Positions 18,781 to 27,684 of a DNA stretch of 47,831 nucleotides are shown piece after piece. The stretch covers positions 1 to 47,831 of the forward strand of contig CALLGK010000277.1 in the NCBI GenBank assembly GCA_938009905.1. Reading direction: 5' to 3'. The stretch comes from an uncultured Acidimicrobiales bacterium (GTDB taxonomy: Bacteria; Actinomycetota; Acidimicrobiia; Acidimicrobiales; SZUA-35). The notes under the pieces are model-generated. The model was not told the DNA's origin and did no database searches. It was given only the letters and a program-made list of their open reading frames with translations. Numbering within the stretch: the first letter of the stretch is position 1; every line of letters starts with the position of its first letter. The position numbers and the translations under genes were made by a program.

Positions 18781-18804
18781 GGTCGAGGTCGAGGTCGAGG
18801 TCGA
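18781..18804. repeat. hexanucleotide tandem repeat (ggtcga)x4
   Basis: cttcga ggtcga ggtcga ggtcga ggtcga gactag in intergenic DNA. Confidence 0.9.
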
Positions 18805-18977
18805 GACTAGTGGCCGGAGTTTCCGAGGTCGCGGGCCGCTTCTGTCAGGCCCCGAGCCTGCGCGTGCTGTGGCGAGTTTGGCGCGTCGCTTGATGCTCGA
18901 GGTCCGTGCCGGAAATAGTCTCGAATATTCGACCAGACTTCCCGCAGAAACAGCATCTTTCTAGTATCTCACACGAT

Positions 18978-19012
18978 GCTGACTAACGAGATTCGGCTGA
19001 CTAGCCGGATTC
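18978..19012 (-). repeat. degenerate tandem copy of a gene 3' end including the stop codon
   Basis: Minus strand: GAATCCGGCTAGTCAGC (contains the SRPBCC stop) then GAATCTCGTTAGTCAGC; 14/17 identical. Confidence 0.75.
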
Positions 19013-19471
19013 AGCGGCGGCCTTCACCCCAGCAACGGTCGACGCCAACATCGTCTCGGTGAGTTCGATACGGCCCGCAAATTGCTCCGCAGTGGCCTCG
19101 AGCATCGCCGGTGACTTGTTGACGATCCACCAACGCTCCGTGAGCGTCGTGCCCTCGCCGGTCGGCGACATTTCGAAGCTCCACCATGTGCGGTTGTGCT
19201 CGATCCCGCCGACGACAAACGTGAAGTCACGGCCCCGATCAGCGGCAGCCACCTCGCATTCCCGCGTCCACTCTCGATCGCCAGCCTTATTGGTGCCGTC
19301 GAACCAGTCGCCAACCTTGCCGTGGCCCTTCGTCCACGCCCCACCCGTTGCTTCCGAACTCCACTCCCCCATGCGCGAGATGTCGGAAACAAGGTCGTAC
19401 ACCTCATCTGGTGCGGCGTCGATCTCAATCGACGCTTCACGAACCACGATTGCATCGTCAGGAGCCTGCAT
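19001..19471 (-). CDS. SRPBCC/polyketide cyclase-like protein
   Basis: ASIEIDAAPDEVYDLVSDISRMGEWSSEATGGAW, typical START-fold N-terminus. Confidence 0.88.
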   Translation of the reverse strand: MQAPDDAIVVREASIEIDAAPDEVYDLVSDISRMGEWSSEATGGAWTKGHGKVGDWFDGTNKAGDREWTRECEVAAADRGRDFTFVVGGIEHNRTWWSFEMSPTGEGTTLTERWWIVNKSPAMLEATAEQFAGRIELTETMLASTVAGVKAAAESG

Positions 19472-19513
19472 GGCCGGACCTTACTCAACCAGGGAAAACG
19501 CCGATAGGACCGT

Positions 19514-21337
19514 GTGCGATCTGTTGCTCCGCCGATCGACGGCACTTACTGGCTAAACACGGACCCAATTGGGCCCGATGTGTGGCGACGCCGTACCACC
19601 GTCCTCGTCTTCTGGACGCTTGGTTGCGAGGCATCTCGTTCACTTCTCCATCGTCTCGAGCGCCTTCATCACAAACTGGGCGGCGAGGTCACGGTCATTG
19701 CTGTGCACAGTCCGCGCTTCCAGGACGAGCAAGACATCGACCGGGTTCGGGAGACTGTCGATCGCCTCGGCCTCACGATTCCGGTCCTGCACGATCCGCA
19801 TCTGACCACGTGGGGCCGCTACAACCCGCCGGGATGGCCAGCGGTGGTTCTCATCAACCATCGAGGCAAGGTCGTGGCATCGGGAGCCGGTGTCGGCACC
19901 TCGGTCCTCGCCGAAGCCATCGATCAAACGCGCAAGGTCGCTGCAAGCAAGCGACACGCGAGCGAGGCACGCTCTGCCGCCGGCAAGCGAGCGGCATCAG
20001 CCCCGTTACCGGTTCCGGCTCCCCTCCCCCGAGCGCCACACCGTGTCCTCGATGAACTGCGATACCCAACCGGCCTCGCCATGGTCGACACCGCAAACCA
20101 CGGCGAGCTGCTCGCGGTCGTCGACAGCGGCAACGACCGTCTCATCACCCTTGAATTCGACGAACTCAGCGGCCAGGCCTTTGTGGTCGACGAGATTACC
20201 GGTCTCGACCATCCGTCGAGCGTGTGCGCGCTTGACGTCGACACGCTAGCTGTCTCCGAACCCGACACGGGGCGAGTCGTTGGTGTCGATCTGGTCAACA
20301 AGTCGACGTGGACGATCAGCAACAACTTGATTCGACCACTTGGCCTCATGACCGATCGTGATGGTTCTTTGGTGGTTGCCGATGCTGGCGCCGACCAGCT
20401 GATCAGGCTCTCCAACGTAGGTCGTGCAGAACGCACGTCTGCTGCCGAAGACGGCGATACACGCGGCGTTGTTGCCGGATCAGGCACCACCGGGTGCGAC
20501 GACGGACAAGCGGGCAGGGCAACGCTGGCTCAACCGGTCGACCTCATTCGCAGCGGCAAGGGCATTGCCTTTGTTGACCTCGCAACCAGCGCCGTGCGCG
20601 TCCTCACCGACACCGGCAATGTCTTGACGTCTTCTTGTTCATCGTTCCGCGAGGCCGGACTCGTCGACGGGCCGCTGCCAAAAGCGGTCTTCGATCGGCC
20701 CCGGGCCATCACCCGCTTGGACGACAACTCCCTAGTGGTCACTGATAGTGGGACAAGCCGGCTTCGCCGTATTGCGAATCGCCGGGTCACCACCATTGGC
20801 GCCCGTGGTCTCCGCCAGCCGGAGGCGCTCCTGTCTCTGGGGCACAACGTGCTTGTCGCTGACACGGGCAATCATCGTCTCGTCGTGGTCGATCGCGATG
20901 CGCAGACTGTCCGACCCGTCACCATCAACGGCCTCGTCCCTGCCTTCGACGCGGCGCCAATATCGAGCGCCGATCTTCGCTCCGATGAGTCAGGCTCCAC
21001 CATCACCGTGCCGTGGCCGTCAACCGGTGACGGTCCGTGGACGATCACCGTCACCGGCGAACCATCCACCCTGGTCGACGGCCCACTCACGTTCGAACGG
21101 TCCGACCCGTCCGACCTCATCTCGGTACCGCTGACGGACAAGACCAACGGGCAGATTCTCGTGGTCGCTACGGGTGCCGACCCAGTTGATGTCGCATCGT
21201 TTCGGATCGATGCAGTCGTCGCTCGAACGTCGGGCCGCATCCAAATGCCGTCGCAGAGCGAACAAACCACTGCGGGACGGTCAAGGAGACGATCGTCGAC
21301 CCAATCTCGGCGCCAGAAAGGCAAGCAAGTCGCATGA
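19514..21337 (+). CDS. thioredoxin-fold + NHL-repeat protein (NHLRC2-like)
   Basis: TVLVFWTLGCEASRSLLHRLERLH...VTVIAVHSPRF...PVLHDPHLTTWGRYNPPGWPAVVLINHRGKVV, then NHL-type repeats LADTGNHRLVVVD, VTDSGTSRLRRI. Confidence 0.85.
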   Translation: MRSVAPPIDGTYWLNTDPIGPDVWRRRTTVLVFWTLGCEASRSLLHRLERLHHKLGGEVTVIAVHSPRFQDEQDIDRVRETVDRLGLTIPVLHDPHLTTWGRYNPPGWPAVVLINHRGKVVASGAGVGTSVLAEAIDQTRKVAASKRHASEARSAAGKRAASAPLPVPAPLPRAPHRVLDELRYPTGLAMVDTANHGELLAVVDSGNDRLITLEFDELSGQAFVVDEITGLDHPSSVCALDVDTLAVSEPDTGRVVGVDLVNKSTWTISNNLIRPLGLMTDRDGSLVVADAGADQLIRLSNVGRAERTSAAEDGDTRGVVAGSGTTGCDDGQAGRATLAQPVDLIRSGKGIAFVDLATSAVRVLTDTGNVLTSSCSSFREAGLVDGPLPKAVFDRPRAITRLDDNSLVVTDSGTSRLRRIANRRVTTIGARGLRQPEALLSLGHNVLVADTGNHRLVVVDRDAQTVRPVTINGLVPAFDAAPISSADLRSDESGSTITVPWPSTGDGPWTITVTGEPSTLVDGPLTFERSDPSDLISVPLTDKTNGQILVVATGADPVDVASFRIDAVVARTSGRIQMPSQSEQTTAGRSRRRSSTQSRRQKGKQVA

Positions 21338-22383
21338 CCAAGCTGCTCGACACGCATGCCCTCCGAGCCATCATTGCCGACGTCGGCCTCGACAACTTGA
21401 TGGATGAGATGACGGAGCGTTTGCGTCGCAGCTTCGCCGAATTCGACGAAAAGACTGTCTCGGTCATTCCACGATCTGGTTTCTCCTATGACGAACCGGC
21501 GTTTGGCTTGCTCGAATGGATGCCATCGATGGAACAGGGCCACCGCGTGGCCATGAAGGTCGTTGGCTATCACCCCACCAACCCGTCGCTGAACAACATG
21601 CCAAGCGTGATGGCGACAACCACGTTGCACGACGCAACCTCGGGCCGTCTCCTCGCCATGACAGACGCGACGTTTCTGACAACGCTGCGTACAGGAGCGG
21701 CTTCGGCGCTGGCCACTCGATTGCTCGCGCCGCCAGACGCAACCACGCTGCTGATGGTGGGCTGCGGTGCACAAGCAGTCAGTCAGATCCACGCGGTAAC
21801 AAGAGTGCGGCCGATCGAACAGGTCTTCATCTACGACGTTGATCATGCGGTGCGAGACTCGCTCGAGACGCGACTGCCAGCCAGCGTCCGAGATCACGTC
21901 AAGCTCTCACCGATCGGTGCGGACGACCTGGCGACAACCCTTGGCCGCATCGATGTGCTCTGCACCGCGACATCGGTCGAGCCTGGAGCTGGCAGCGTTA
22001 TCCCTGACGCGACCCACCGGCCAGATCTTCACGTCAACGCAGTGGGGGCCGACTTCCCCGGCAAGGTCGAACTACCGGCGGCCATGGTGACCCGCGGCGT
22101 GGTGATCCCCGACGATGTCGAGCAGTGCCTCGTCGAGGGCGAGTCGCAGCGACTTGAGCGATGCGAACTCGGGCCAACCATCATCGAACTCAATCAACGT
22201 CCTGAGCTGGCCGAACCCCTTACCGGGAAGCTCACCGTGTTCGACTCGACCGGTTGGGCAGTAGAAGACCGCATCGCAACAGAGCTTGCGCTCGAACACG
22301 CGACCCGCCTTGGGGTTGGCACCGAGGTCGAGCTGCAGGACTTCGGGGCGAATCCGTTCGATCCGTACGAACTGACCAGCTAG
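21334..22383 (+). CDS. ornithine cyclodeaminase/mu-crystallin family protein
   Basis: MVGCGAQAVSQIHAVTRVRPIEQVFIYD Rossmann motif, VNAVGADFPGKVEL; ATGA overlap with preceding gene. Confidence 0.87.
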   Translation: MTKLLDTHALRAIIADVGLDNLMDEMTERLRRSFAEFDEKTVSVIPRSGFSYDEPAFGLLEWMPSMEQGHRVAMKVVGYHPTNPSLNNMPSVMATTTLHDATSGRLLAMTDATFLTTLRTGAASALATRLLAPPDATTLLMVGCGAQAVSQIHAVTRVRPIEQVFIYDVDHAVRDSLETRLPASVRDHVKLSPIGADDLATTLGRIDVLCTATSVEPGAGSVIPDATHRPDLHVNAVGADFPGKVELPAAMVTRGVVIPDDVEQCLVEGESQRLERCELGPTIIELNQRPELAEPLTGKLTVFDSTGWAVEDRIATELALEHATRLGVGTEVELQDFGANPFDPYELTS

Positions 22384-22393
22384 CGACAGTTCA

Positions 22394-22408
22394 CCGTTCG
22401 GCGAACGG
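22394..22408. repeat. short hairpin between convergent genes
   Basis: ccgttc-ggc-gaacgg between stops at 22383 (+) and 22413 (-). Confidence 0.5.
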
Positions 22409-22412
22409 GCAG

Positions 22413-23312
22413 CTAGTTCTCGAGGTGCTTGACGAGTGAGGCCACTTCGTCGAGCTCGTCGTCCCAGCTCGGCGGCTCGCCCGTCGGGATCAAGACGAAC
22501 TTCGAGAAGCCTTCGTCGACGAACCTGTTGACCACAGCCTCAAGCCCGCTCTTGGTCGGGATGATGTCGTCTGGGTTGGCGTCGGGATTCCGAGCAGCCA
22601 AGATCGCCTGGAACTGCTCGCTCAGCTCTTCATTGTCTTCCCGATATGGGATCAGGGCTCCGTAGTGTTCGTCTTCGATCTCGCGATCGTTCTCTGAGGC
22701 GACTTGTTCGATCACCGTGCGGGCTTCCGCCACCTGACCGGGAGTGCAGAACGACGGCAACCAGCCATCGCCATGCCGACCAACTCGCTTCAGCTCAAGC
22801 GGTGCGATACCGCCGAGCCAGACCTCAAGCGGCTCTTGCACCGACCGCGGTCGAATCGTGACGTCAGAGATGTTGAACCTCTTGCCCTCGTGGCTCACGT
22901 TGTCTTCGGTCCACAGACGCTTCATGAGCGGCAGCGCCTCGTTGAACCAACCGCCTCGATCTTTTCGGTCGACCCCGAAGGCCTGATGTTCTGCTGCGTT
23001 CGCCACGCCAAGACCAAACGCAGGTAACACCCGTCCGTTCGAGAGCCTGTCGAGGCTCGCAATCGACTTCGCCAGCACGACCGGGTTGCGCCCGGGCAGC
23101 ACGAGCACCGACATGCCGACCTTCAGCTTCTTGGTCCGACCACAGGCAAAAGCCATGCCCATCATCGGATCGGGACAGTCACCGCTCAACCGTTCAGACA
23201 ACCACAAGGAATCGAACGCAAGCCGCTCGAGCGCATCAACCAACGCACCAAAGCGATCCTGATCATTCGTGGTTGTTCGTGTGCCGAGCCCGTACCCGAT
23301 GCGGATCTTCAT
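22413..23312 (-). CDS. LLM-class (luciferase-like) oxidoreductase, possibly F420-dependent
   Basis: MKIRIGYGLGTRTTTNDQDRFGALVDALERLAFDSLWLSERL, LKVGMSVLVLPGRNPVVLAKSIASLDRLSNGRV, VWLGGIAPLELKRVGRHGDGWLPS. Confidence 0.9.
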   Translation of the reverse strand: MKIRIGYGLGTRTTTNDQDRFGALVDALERLAFDSLWLSERLSGDCPDPMMGMAFACGRTKKLKVGMSVLVLPGRNPVVLAKSIASLDRLSNGRVLPAFGLGVANAAEHQAFGVDRKDRGGWFNEALPLMKRLWTEDNVSHEGKRFNISDVTIRPRSVQEPLEVWLGGIAPLELKRVGRHGDGWLPSFCTPGQVAEARTVIEQVASENDREIEDEHYGALIPYREDNEELSEQFQAILAARNPDANPDDIIPTKSGLEAVVNRFVDEGFSKFVLIPTGEPPSWDDELDEVASLVKHLEN

Positions 23313-23394
23313 GGCGCCAGCCTGCCCCAAGTGCACCCCAGCCAGCCAATGCGCCCGTTGGGTCTCTGCCAGGAGGACCCTCTACCGTGCGGCC

Positions 23395-24684
23395 ATGGTC
23401 GAATTCATCAACGGAGCCGTCGATCCCGAGACGCAAGCGAGGGGCGATCAGCTCTTTGGTCAGATCTTCTTCACCCCGGAGGGCTACGCCGATCCCATTC
23501 CGTTCTATCGATCGTTCCTCACCGAAGTCCCCGTGCACGTCAGCGGTTTCGGTGGCGCCATTCTGAGCCGGTACGACGACTCGCGGGCGTTGCTTCGCGA
23601 TCCTCGCTTCGGAAACGGCGAGGCCGGACCCGGATCTGGCTTTGCCAGCGACAACTCAGAGGCTGTCGCCTACCGACGCGAGATGTTCGAGAAGCGCAAG
23701 GACACTCGCCCGCAGTCGATGCTCGGACTCGACCCACCAGACCACACACGTCAGCGCAGTTTGGTGAGCAGAGCCTTCACCCCTCGAACCGTCGAGAAGC
23801 TCCGCCCGAGGATTGCCGAGCTCGCAGACGACTGCCTGAATGATCTAGCGGAAGCTGGCACCGGCGATGCCATGCAACTGCTGGCCATGCCGCTTCCCGT
23901 GGCCGTGATTTCGGAAATGTTGGGCGTTCCCCACTCCGATTGGCCAACGATTCGTGACCAGGTCACGGATCTCGTCGCCTCGCTGGAACCATCCGCATCG
24001 CTCGAGGAACTGAAGAAGGCCGAAGAGGCGTCATCGGTCTTGTGGCAGTACTTCACCGATTTGGTTGAGAAGCGGCGCAGGGATCCCCAAGACGACCTGC
24101 TCTCCGGTCTCATTGCTGCAGCCGACGGCGAGGACAAGCTCACGAACAATGAGATCCTGGCGACCGCGCAGCTGCTGTTCGCCGCGGGGGCCGAGACAAC
24201 AACGAACCTGATCGGCAACGGCTTGCACCAGTTGCTGAACCATCCCGAGCAGCTCGAGCGGTTGTTCGCCCAGCCAGAACTGGTGCCGTCCCTCATCGAA
24301 GAGATCCTTCGTTACGACTCACCGGTGCAACTCGACGGTCGGGCCTGTCTCGAACCAGCCGAGATTGCGGGGCTCAAGTTCGACGTGGGCGATCGCGTGT
24401 TGACGCTGCTCGGGGCGGCCAACCACGATCCGGCAAAGTTCGATCGACCAGACGAGTTCGACATCGGCCGCTATCACGGCCCAGATGGCGCCGAGCCGGT
24501 GATGAGCTTTGGCTCCGGCATTCACTATTGCCTTGGGGCCAACTTGGCAAAGGTTGAAGGGCAGGAAGTCTTTGCCGGCCTGCTCCGCCGATTCAGCAAC
24601 ATCAGCGATGGTGGCGATCGGGTCTACCGGAACCGACTCGTGCTCCGAGGCCTTGAGACCTGTCCGATTACGGTGAGCGTCTAG
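23395..24684 (+). CDS. cytochrome P450
   Basis: MLGLDPPDHTRQRSLVSRAFTPR, FAAGAETTTNLIGNG, heme loop MSFGSGIHYCLGANLAKVE. Confidence 0.96.
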   Translation: MVEFINGAVDPETQARGDQLFGQIFFTPEGYADPIPFYRSFLTEVPVHVSGFGGAILSRYDDSRALLRDPRFGNGEAGPGSGFASDNSEAVAYRREMFEKRKDTRPQSMLGLDPPDHTRQRSLVSRAFTPRTVEKLRPRIAELADDCLNDLAEAGTGDAMQLLAMPLPVAVISEMLGVPHSDWPTIRDQVTDLVASLEPSASLEELKKAEEASSVLWQYFTDLVEKRRRDPQDDLLSGLIAAADGEDKLTNNEILATAQLLFAAGAETTTNLIGNGLHQLLNHPEQLERLFAQPELVPSLIEEILRYDSPVQLDGRACLEPAEIAGLKFDVGDRVLTLLGAANHDPAKFDRPDEFDIGRYHGPDGAEPVMSFGSGIHYCLGANLAKVEGQEVFAGLLRRFSNISDGGDRVYRNRLVLRGLETCPITVSV

Positions 24685-24922
24685 CGATCCGACGCAGCGG
24701 AGGCTCGCTCTTGGGTACGGCTTTGCGAGGCGGCAGCAGCGACAAGAGCTCGGTTGACGCATCAGCCACGGAACGAACCGCAGCCTCAAACGCTTCTGAG
24801 GTGGCAGCGCTCGGCTCTCGAATTCCGCTGATCTTGCGGACGTATTGGCGAGCGGCAGCTGAGATTTCCTCGTCAGTGGCCGATGGTTCGAGGCCTCGCA
24901 GGATGGTGATGTTGCGACACAT
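24668..24922 (-). CDS. DUF2277 family protein
   Basis: MCRNITILRGLEPSATDEEISAAARQYVRKISGIREPS; convergent 17-bp overlap with the P450 3' end. Confidence 0.88.
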   Translation of the reverse strand: MCRNITILRGLEPSATDEEISAAARQYVRKISGIREPSAATSEAFEAAVRSVADASTELLSLLPPRKAVPKSEPPLRRIARRSP

Positions 24923-25059
24923 GGACCACAGCATCGCACCCGGAGAGGATCGGGAACGAGGGATCACCAAGCGACGACGTTCGAGCGAAGTGAGCTCTAC
25001 GTTCCCCTCCCCTGAACGACCAGGTAAATTGGCGGACCTCAGCAGAGGATGAACATCCA

Positions 25060-27594
25060 ATGACCAGCGACAACCTGGGTGACCTCGGAGAGGGCATTCG
25101 CCAACTAGCACGGGTACCCACGTTGCTCGTGGCGTGCGACTACGACGGCACCATTGCTCCGCTCGTAGACAACCCCATGGACGCTCAGGCCAATCGCGAT
25201 TCTGTCGCCGCCATGCGGAGCCTTGCGGAGTTGGCCAATACGCACGTCACGCTCATATCCGGCCGCAGCTTGCGCGATCTGGCCACACTGTCTCGGCTTC
25301 CAGAAGAGATCCGCCTCGTTGGTTCTCACGGCAGCGAGTTCGACCTTGGCTTTGCTGCACAACTGAGCCCTGAGGTACTCGACACCCGGCACCGCCTCAC
25401 CGAAACGGTGAAGGAGCTCGGCAAGAAGTACGGCGCCTTGGTCGAAGAGAAACCTGCGGGTGTCACCTTCCACCTGCGCGGTTTCGACGACGCAACGAAG
25501 CAAGCGGCTCGCGACGATGTCGTGCGAGGCCCGGCCGGCTGGGACGACGTTCACACCCGAAACGGACACGACATCATCGAGATGTCGGTGATCGAAACCA
25601 ACAAGGGTTGGGCCCTCGAGACCATCCGTCACCAGGTCGGTGCATCTGCTGTGCTGTTCCTCGGTGACGATGTCACAGACGAAGACGGCTTCAAGACCCT
25701 CACTGGCCCAGACATCGGGGTAAAGGTCGGCGACGGCCAGACGGCGGCAGCGTTCCGCGTCAAAGACACAGACACGGTGGCCCAGGTGTTGGCGCTGTTG
25801 TCTGAGCTTCGCAGCGAGTGGCTTCAAGGCTCTGGGCTCACACCGATCGAAGATCACTCGATGCTGTCCGACTTGCGCACCGCCGCAATCGTCAGCCCGG
25901 CTGCCCGCATCACGTGGATGTGTGCCCCGCGCATCGACTCGGGTGCCGTGTTCGCCGAACTCCTCGGTGGCCCTGCTGCCGGGCACTTCTCGGTTGCCCC
26001 AGAAGACGGCGCGGCACCGCTCGAACAGAAGTACCGATCACGTTCGATGGTGCTCGAAACGAAGTTTCCAGACTTCAGCGTGGCCGACTACCTCGACGTC
26101 TCGAGCGGTCGCAGCCGGCGACTCGCAGGACGCTCTGACTTGATTCGGGTTTTAGAGGGTCACGGCCGGGCCGTGATCGAGTTCGCTCCCCGCATTGACT
26201 TTGGTCGAGTCCCTACGCAGCTCGAAGTCCGCGACGAGGGCGTTGTTGTGATGGGTACGGCCGACCTGATGGTGCTGCGGGCCCCAGACGTTTCCTGGGA
26301 GATCGTGCAGGACGGTGTGCACCAAACCGCTCGCGGCCAGGTGACGCTCGACGGCGGCAGTGTTGCGCTCGAAATGCGCAGCGGCACAGGAACCCTTCGC
26401 GCAGACGCCAGAAGCGAGGCCGATCGTCGGGAAGACACTGAGCGATTCTGGCGCAGCTGGACTGAGCGCCTTGAGGTCCCGCACCTTGAGCGCGAACTGA
26501 TCACCCGCTCTGCGATCGTTTTGAAGGCGCTCACGCACGGACCGACCGGGGCCATTTTGGCCGCCGCCACCACGAGCCTTCCTGAACACCTTGGCGGGAC
26601 CCGCAACTGGGATTACCGATACTGCTGGCTACGCGATGCGGCGCTGACGGCGTCAGCGCTCGCCAGCCTCAACTCTCACGCCGAGGGCATGGCCTTTCTC
26701 GATTGGGTGCTCGGCATTCTCGAGACCCGCAGCGATCCGGAGCGCTTGGCTCCGCTCTACAACGTCACGGGACGCCACCTGCCCCCAGAAGCTGAGATCG
26801 CTGAACTTCCGGGCTACGGCGGTTCGCGACCGGTTCGTGTTGGCAACGCGGCAGACGGTCAAGTGCAGCTCGATGTGTTTGGCCCTGTCGTCGACCTCGT
26901 CCACCAACTGCTCACCCGAGGCGAAGCGCTTTCGGCCGAGCACTGGCGGTTGGTTGAAGCCATGGTGCTCGCCGTGTCTCGCCGTTGGATGGAACCAGAC
27001 CACGGGATCTGGGAGATCCGCAAGCCACCGCGCCACCACGTGTATTCCAAGGTGATGTGTTGGGTCACTGTTGATCGAGCGATCGCGATTGCCGATCAAT
27101 TCCTCGACCGTGAACCAGCCGCGTGGGTTGAGCTGCGCGACAGCATCGCAGACGACGTACTCACCAACGGTTGGAACGCCGAGCGGGGAAGCTTCACGGC
27201 GGCCTACGACGGTGATGATCTCGACGCCTCGGTGCTCGCCGTTGGCTTGTGGGGCCTTGTCGATGCCGAAGACGAGCGATTCGTGTCGACCGTTGCCGCC
27301 GTTGAGCGCGAGCTCCGGAATGGGCCAACGGTGTTCCGCTACCTCGAAGACGACGGCCTGCCGGGACGCGAGGGCGGGTTCAACATGATGACCTCATGGC
27401 TCATCGACGCTCTGGCGATCACCGGCCGGCGCGACGACGCCCTCGAACTGTTCAACGACCTCGTCAGCCTTGTTGGCGCAACGGGGCTGATGACCGAAGA
27501 GTTTGATGTGGTGCACGGCCGGGCGCTTGGCAACCTGCCGCAGGCGTATAGCCACCTTGGCCTGATCAACAACGCCAGGACACTGAGCGACTAG
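25060..27594 (+). CDS. trehalose-6-phosphate phosphatase (OtsB) fused to GH15 glucoamylase/trehalase-like domain
   Basis: N-term LLVACDYDGTIAPLVDNP, LISGRSLRDL, GDDVTDEDGF (HAD, OtsB); C-term GGTRNWDYRYCWLRDAALTASAL, GIWEIRKPPRHHVYSKVMCWVTVDRA, GLMTEEFDVVHGRALGNLPQAYSHLGLI (GH15). Confidence 0.93.
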   Translation: MTSDNLGDLGEGIRQLARVPTLLVACDYDGTIAPLVDNPMDAQANRDSVAAMRSLAELANTHVTLISGRSLRDLATLSRLPEEIRLVGSHGSEFDLGFAAQLSPEVLDTRHRLTETVKELGKKYGALVEEKPAGVTFHLRGFDDATKQAARDDVVRGPAGWDDVHTRNGHDIIEMSVIETNKGWALETIRHQVGASAVLFLGDDVTDEDGFKTLTGPDIGVKVGDGQTAAAFRVKDTDTVAQVLALLSELRSEWLQGSGLTPIEDHSMLSDLRTAAIVSPAARITWMCAPRIDSGAVFAELLGGPAAGHFSVAPEDGAAPLEQKYRSRSMVLETKFPDFSVADYLDVSSGRSRRLAGRSDLIRVLEGHGRAVIEFAPRIDFGRVPTQLEVRDEGVVVMGTADLMVLRAPDVSWEIVQDGVHQTARGQVTLDGGSVALEMRSGTGTLRADARSEADRREDTERFWRSWTERLEVPHLERELITRSAIVLKALTHGPTGAILAAATTSLPEHLGGTRNWDYRYCWLRDAALTASALASLNSHAEGMAFLDWVLGILETRSDPERLAPLYNVTGRHLPPEAEIAELPGYGGSRPVRVGNAADGQVQLDVFGPVVDLVHQLLTRGEALSAEHWRLVEAMVLAVSRRWMEPDHGIWEIRKPPRHHVYSKVMCWVTVDRAIAIADQFLDREPAAWVELRDSIADDVLTNGWNAERGSFTAAYDGDDLDASVLAVGLWGLVDAEDERFVSTVAAVERELRNGPTVFRYLEDDGLPGREGGFNMMTSWLIDALAITGRRDDALELFNDLVSLVGATGLMTEEFDVVHGRALGNLPQAYSHLGLINNARTLSD

Positions 27595-27684
27595 CCAGCA
27601 ACCAGCACTGAGCGATTAGTTCAGCGAGTAGCAACGAGCGACTAGCTCAGGAACAAGCAACGCGCGACTAGCAACGTGGACTAG
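27582..27684 (+). repeat. degenerate serial repeat of the gene 3' end (GCGACTAG-type) between convergent genes
   Basis: ACTGAGCGACTAG (true stop), CACTGAGCGATTAG, CAGCGAGTAG, CGAGCGACTAG, CGCGCGACTAG, CGTGGACTAG. Confidence 0.8.

Noticed and set aside
18781-18804. Short tandem array considered as CRISPR
   Set aside because: 6-bp units without spacers; simple sequence repeat, not CRISPR. No cas genes nearby.
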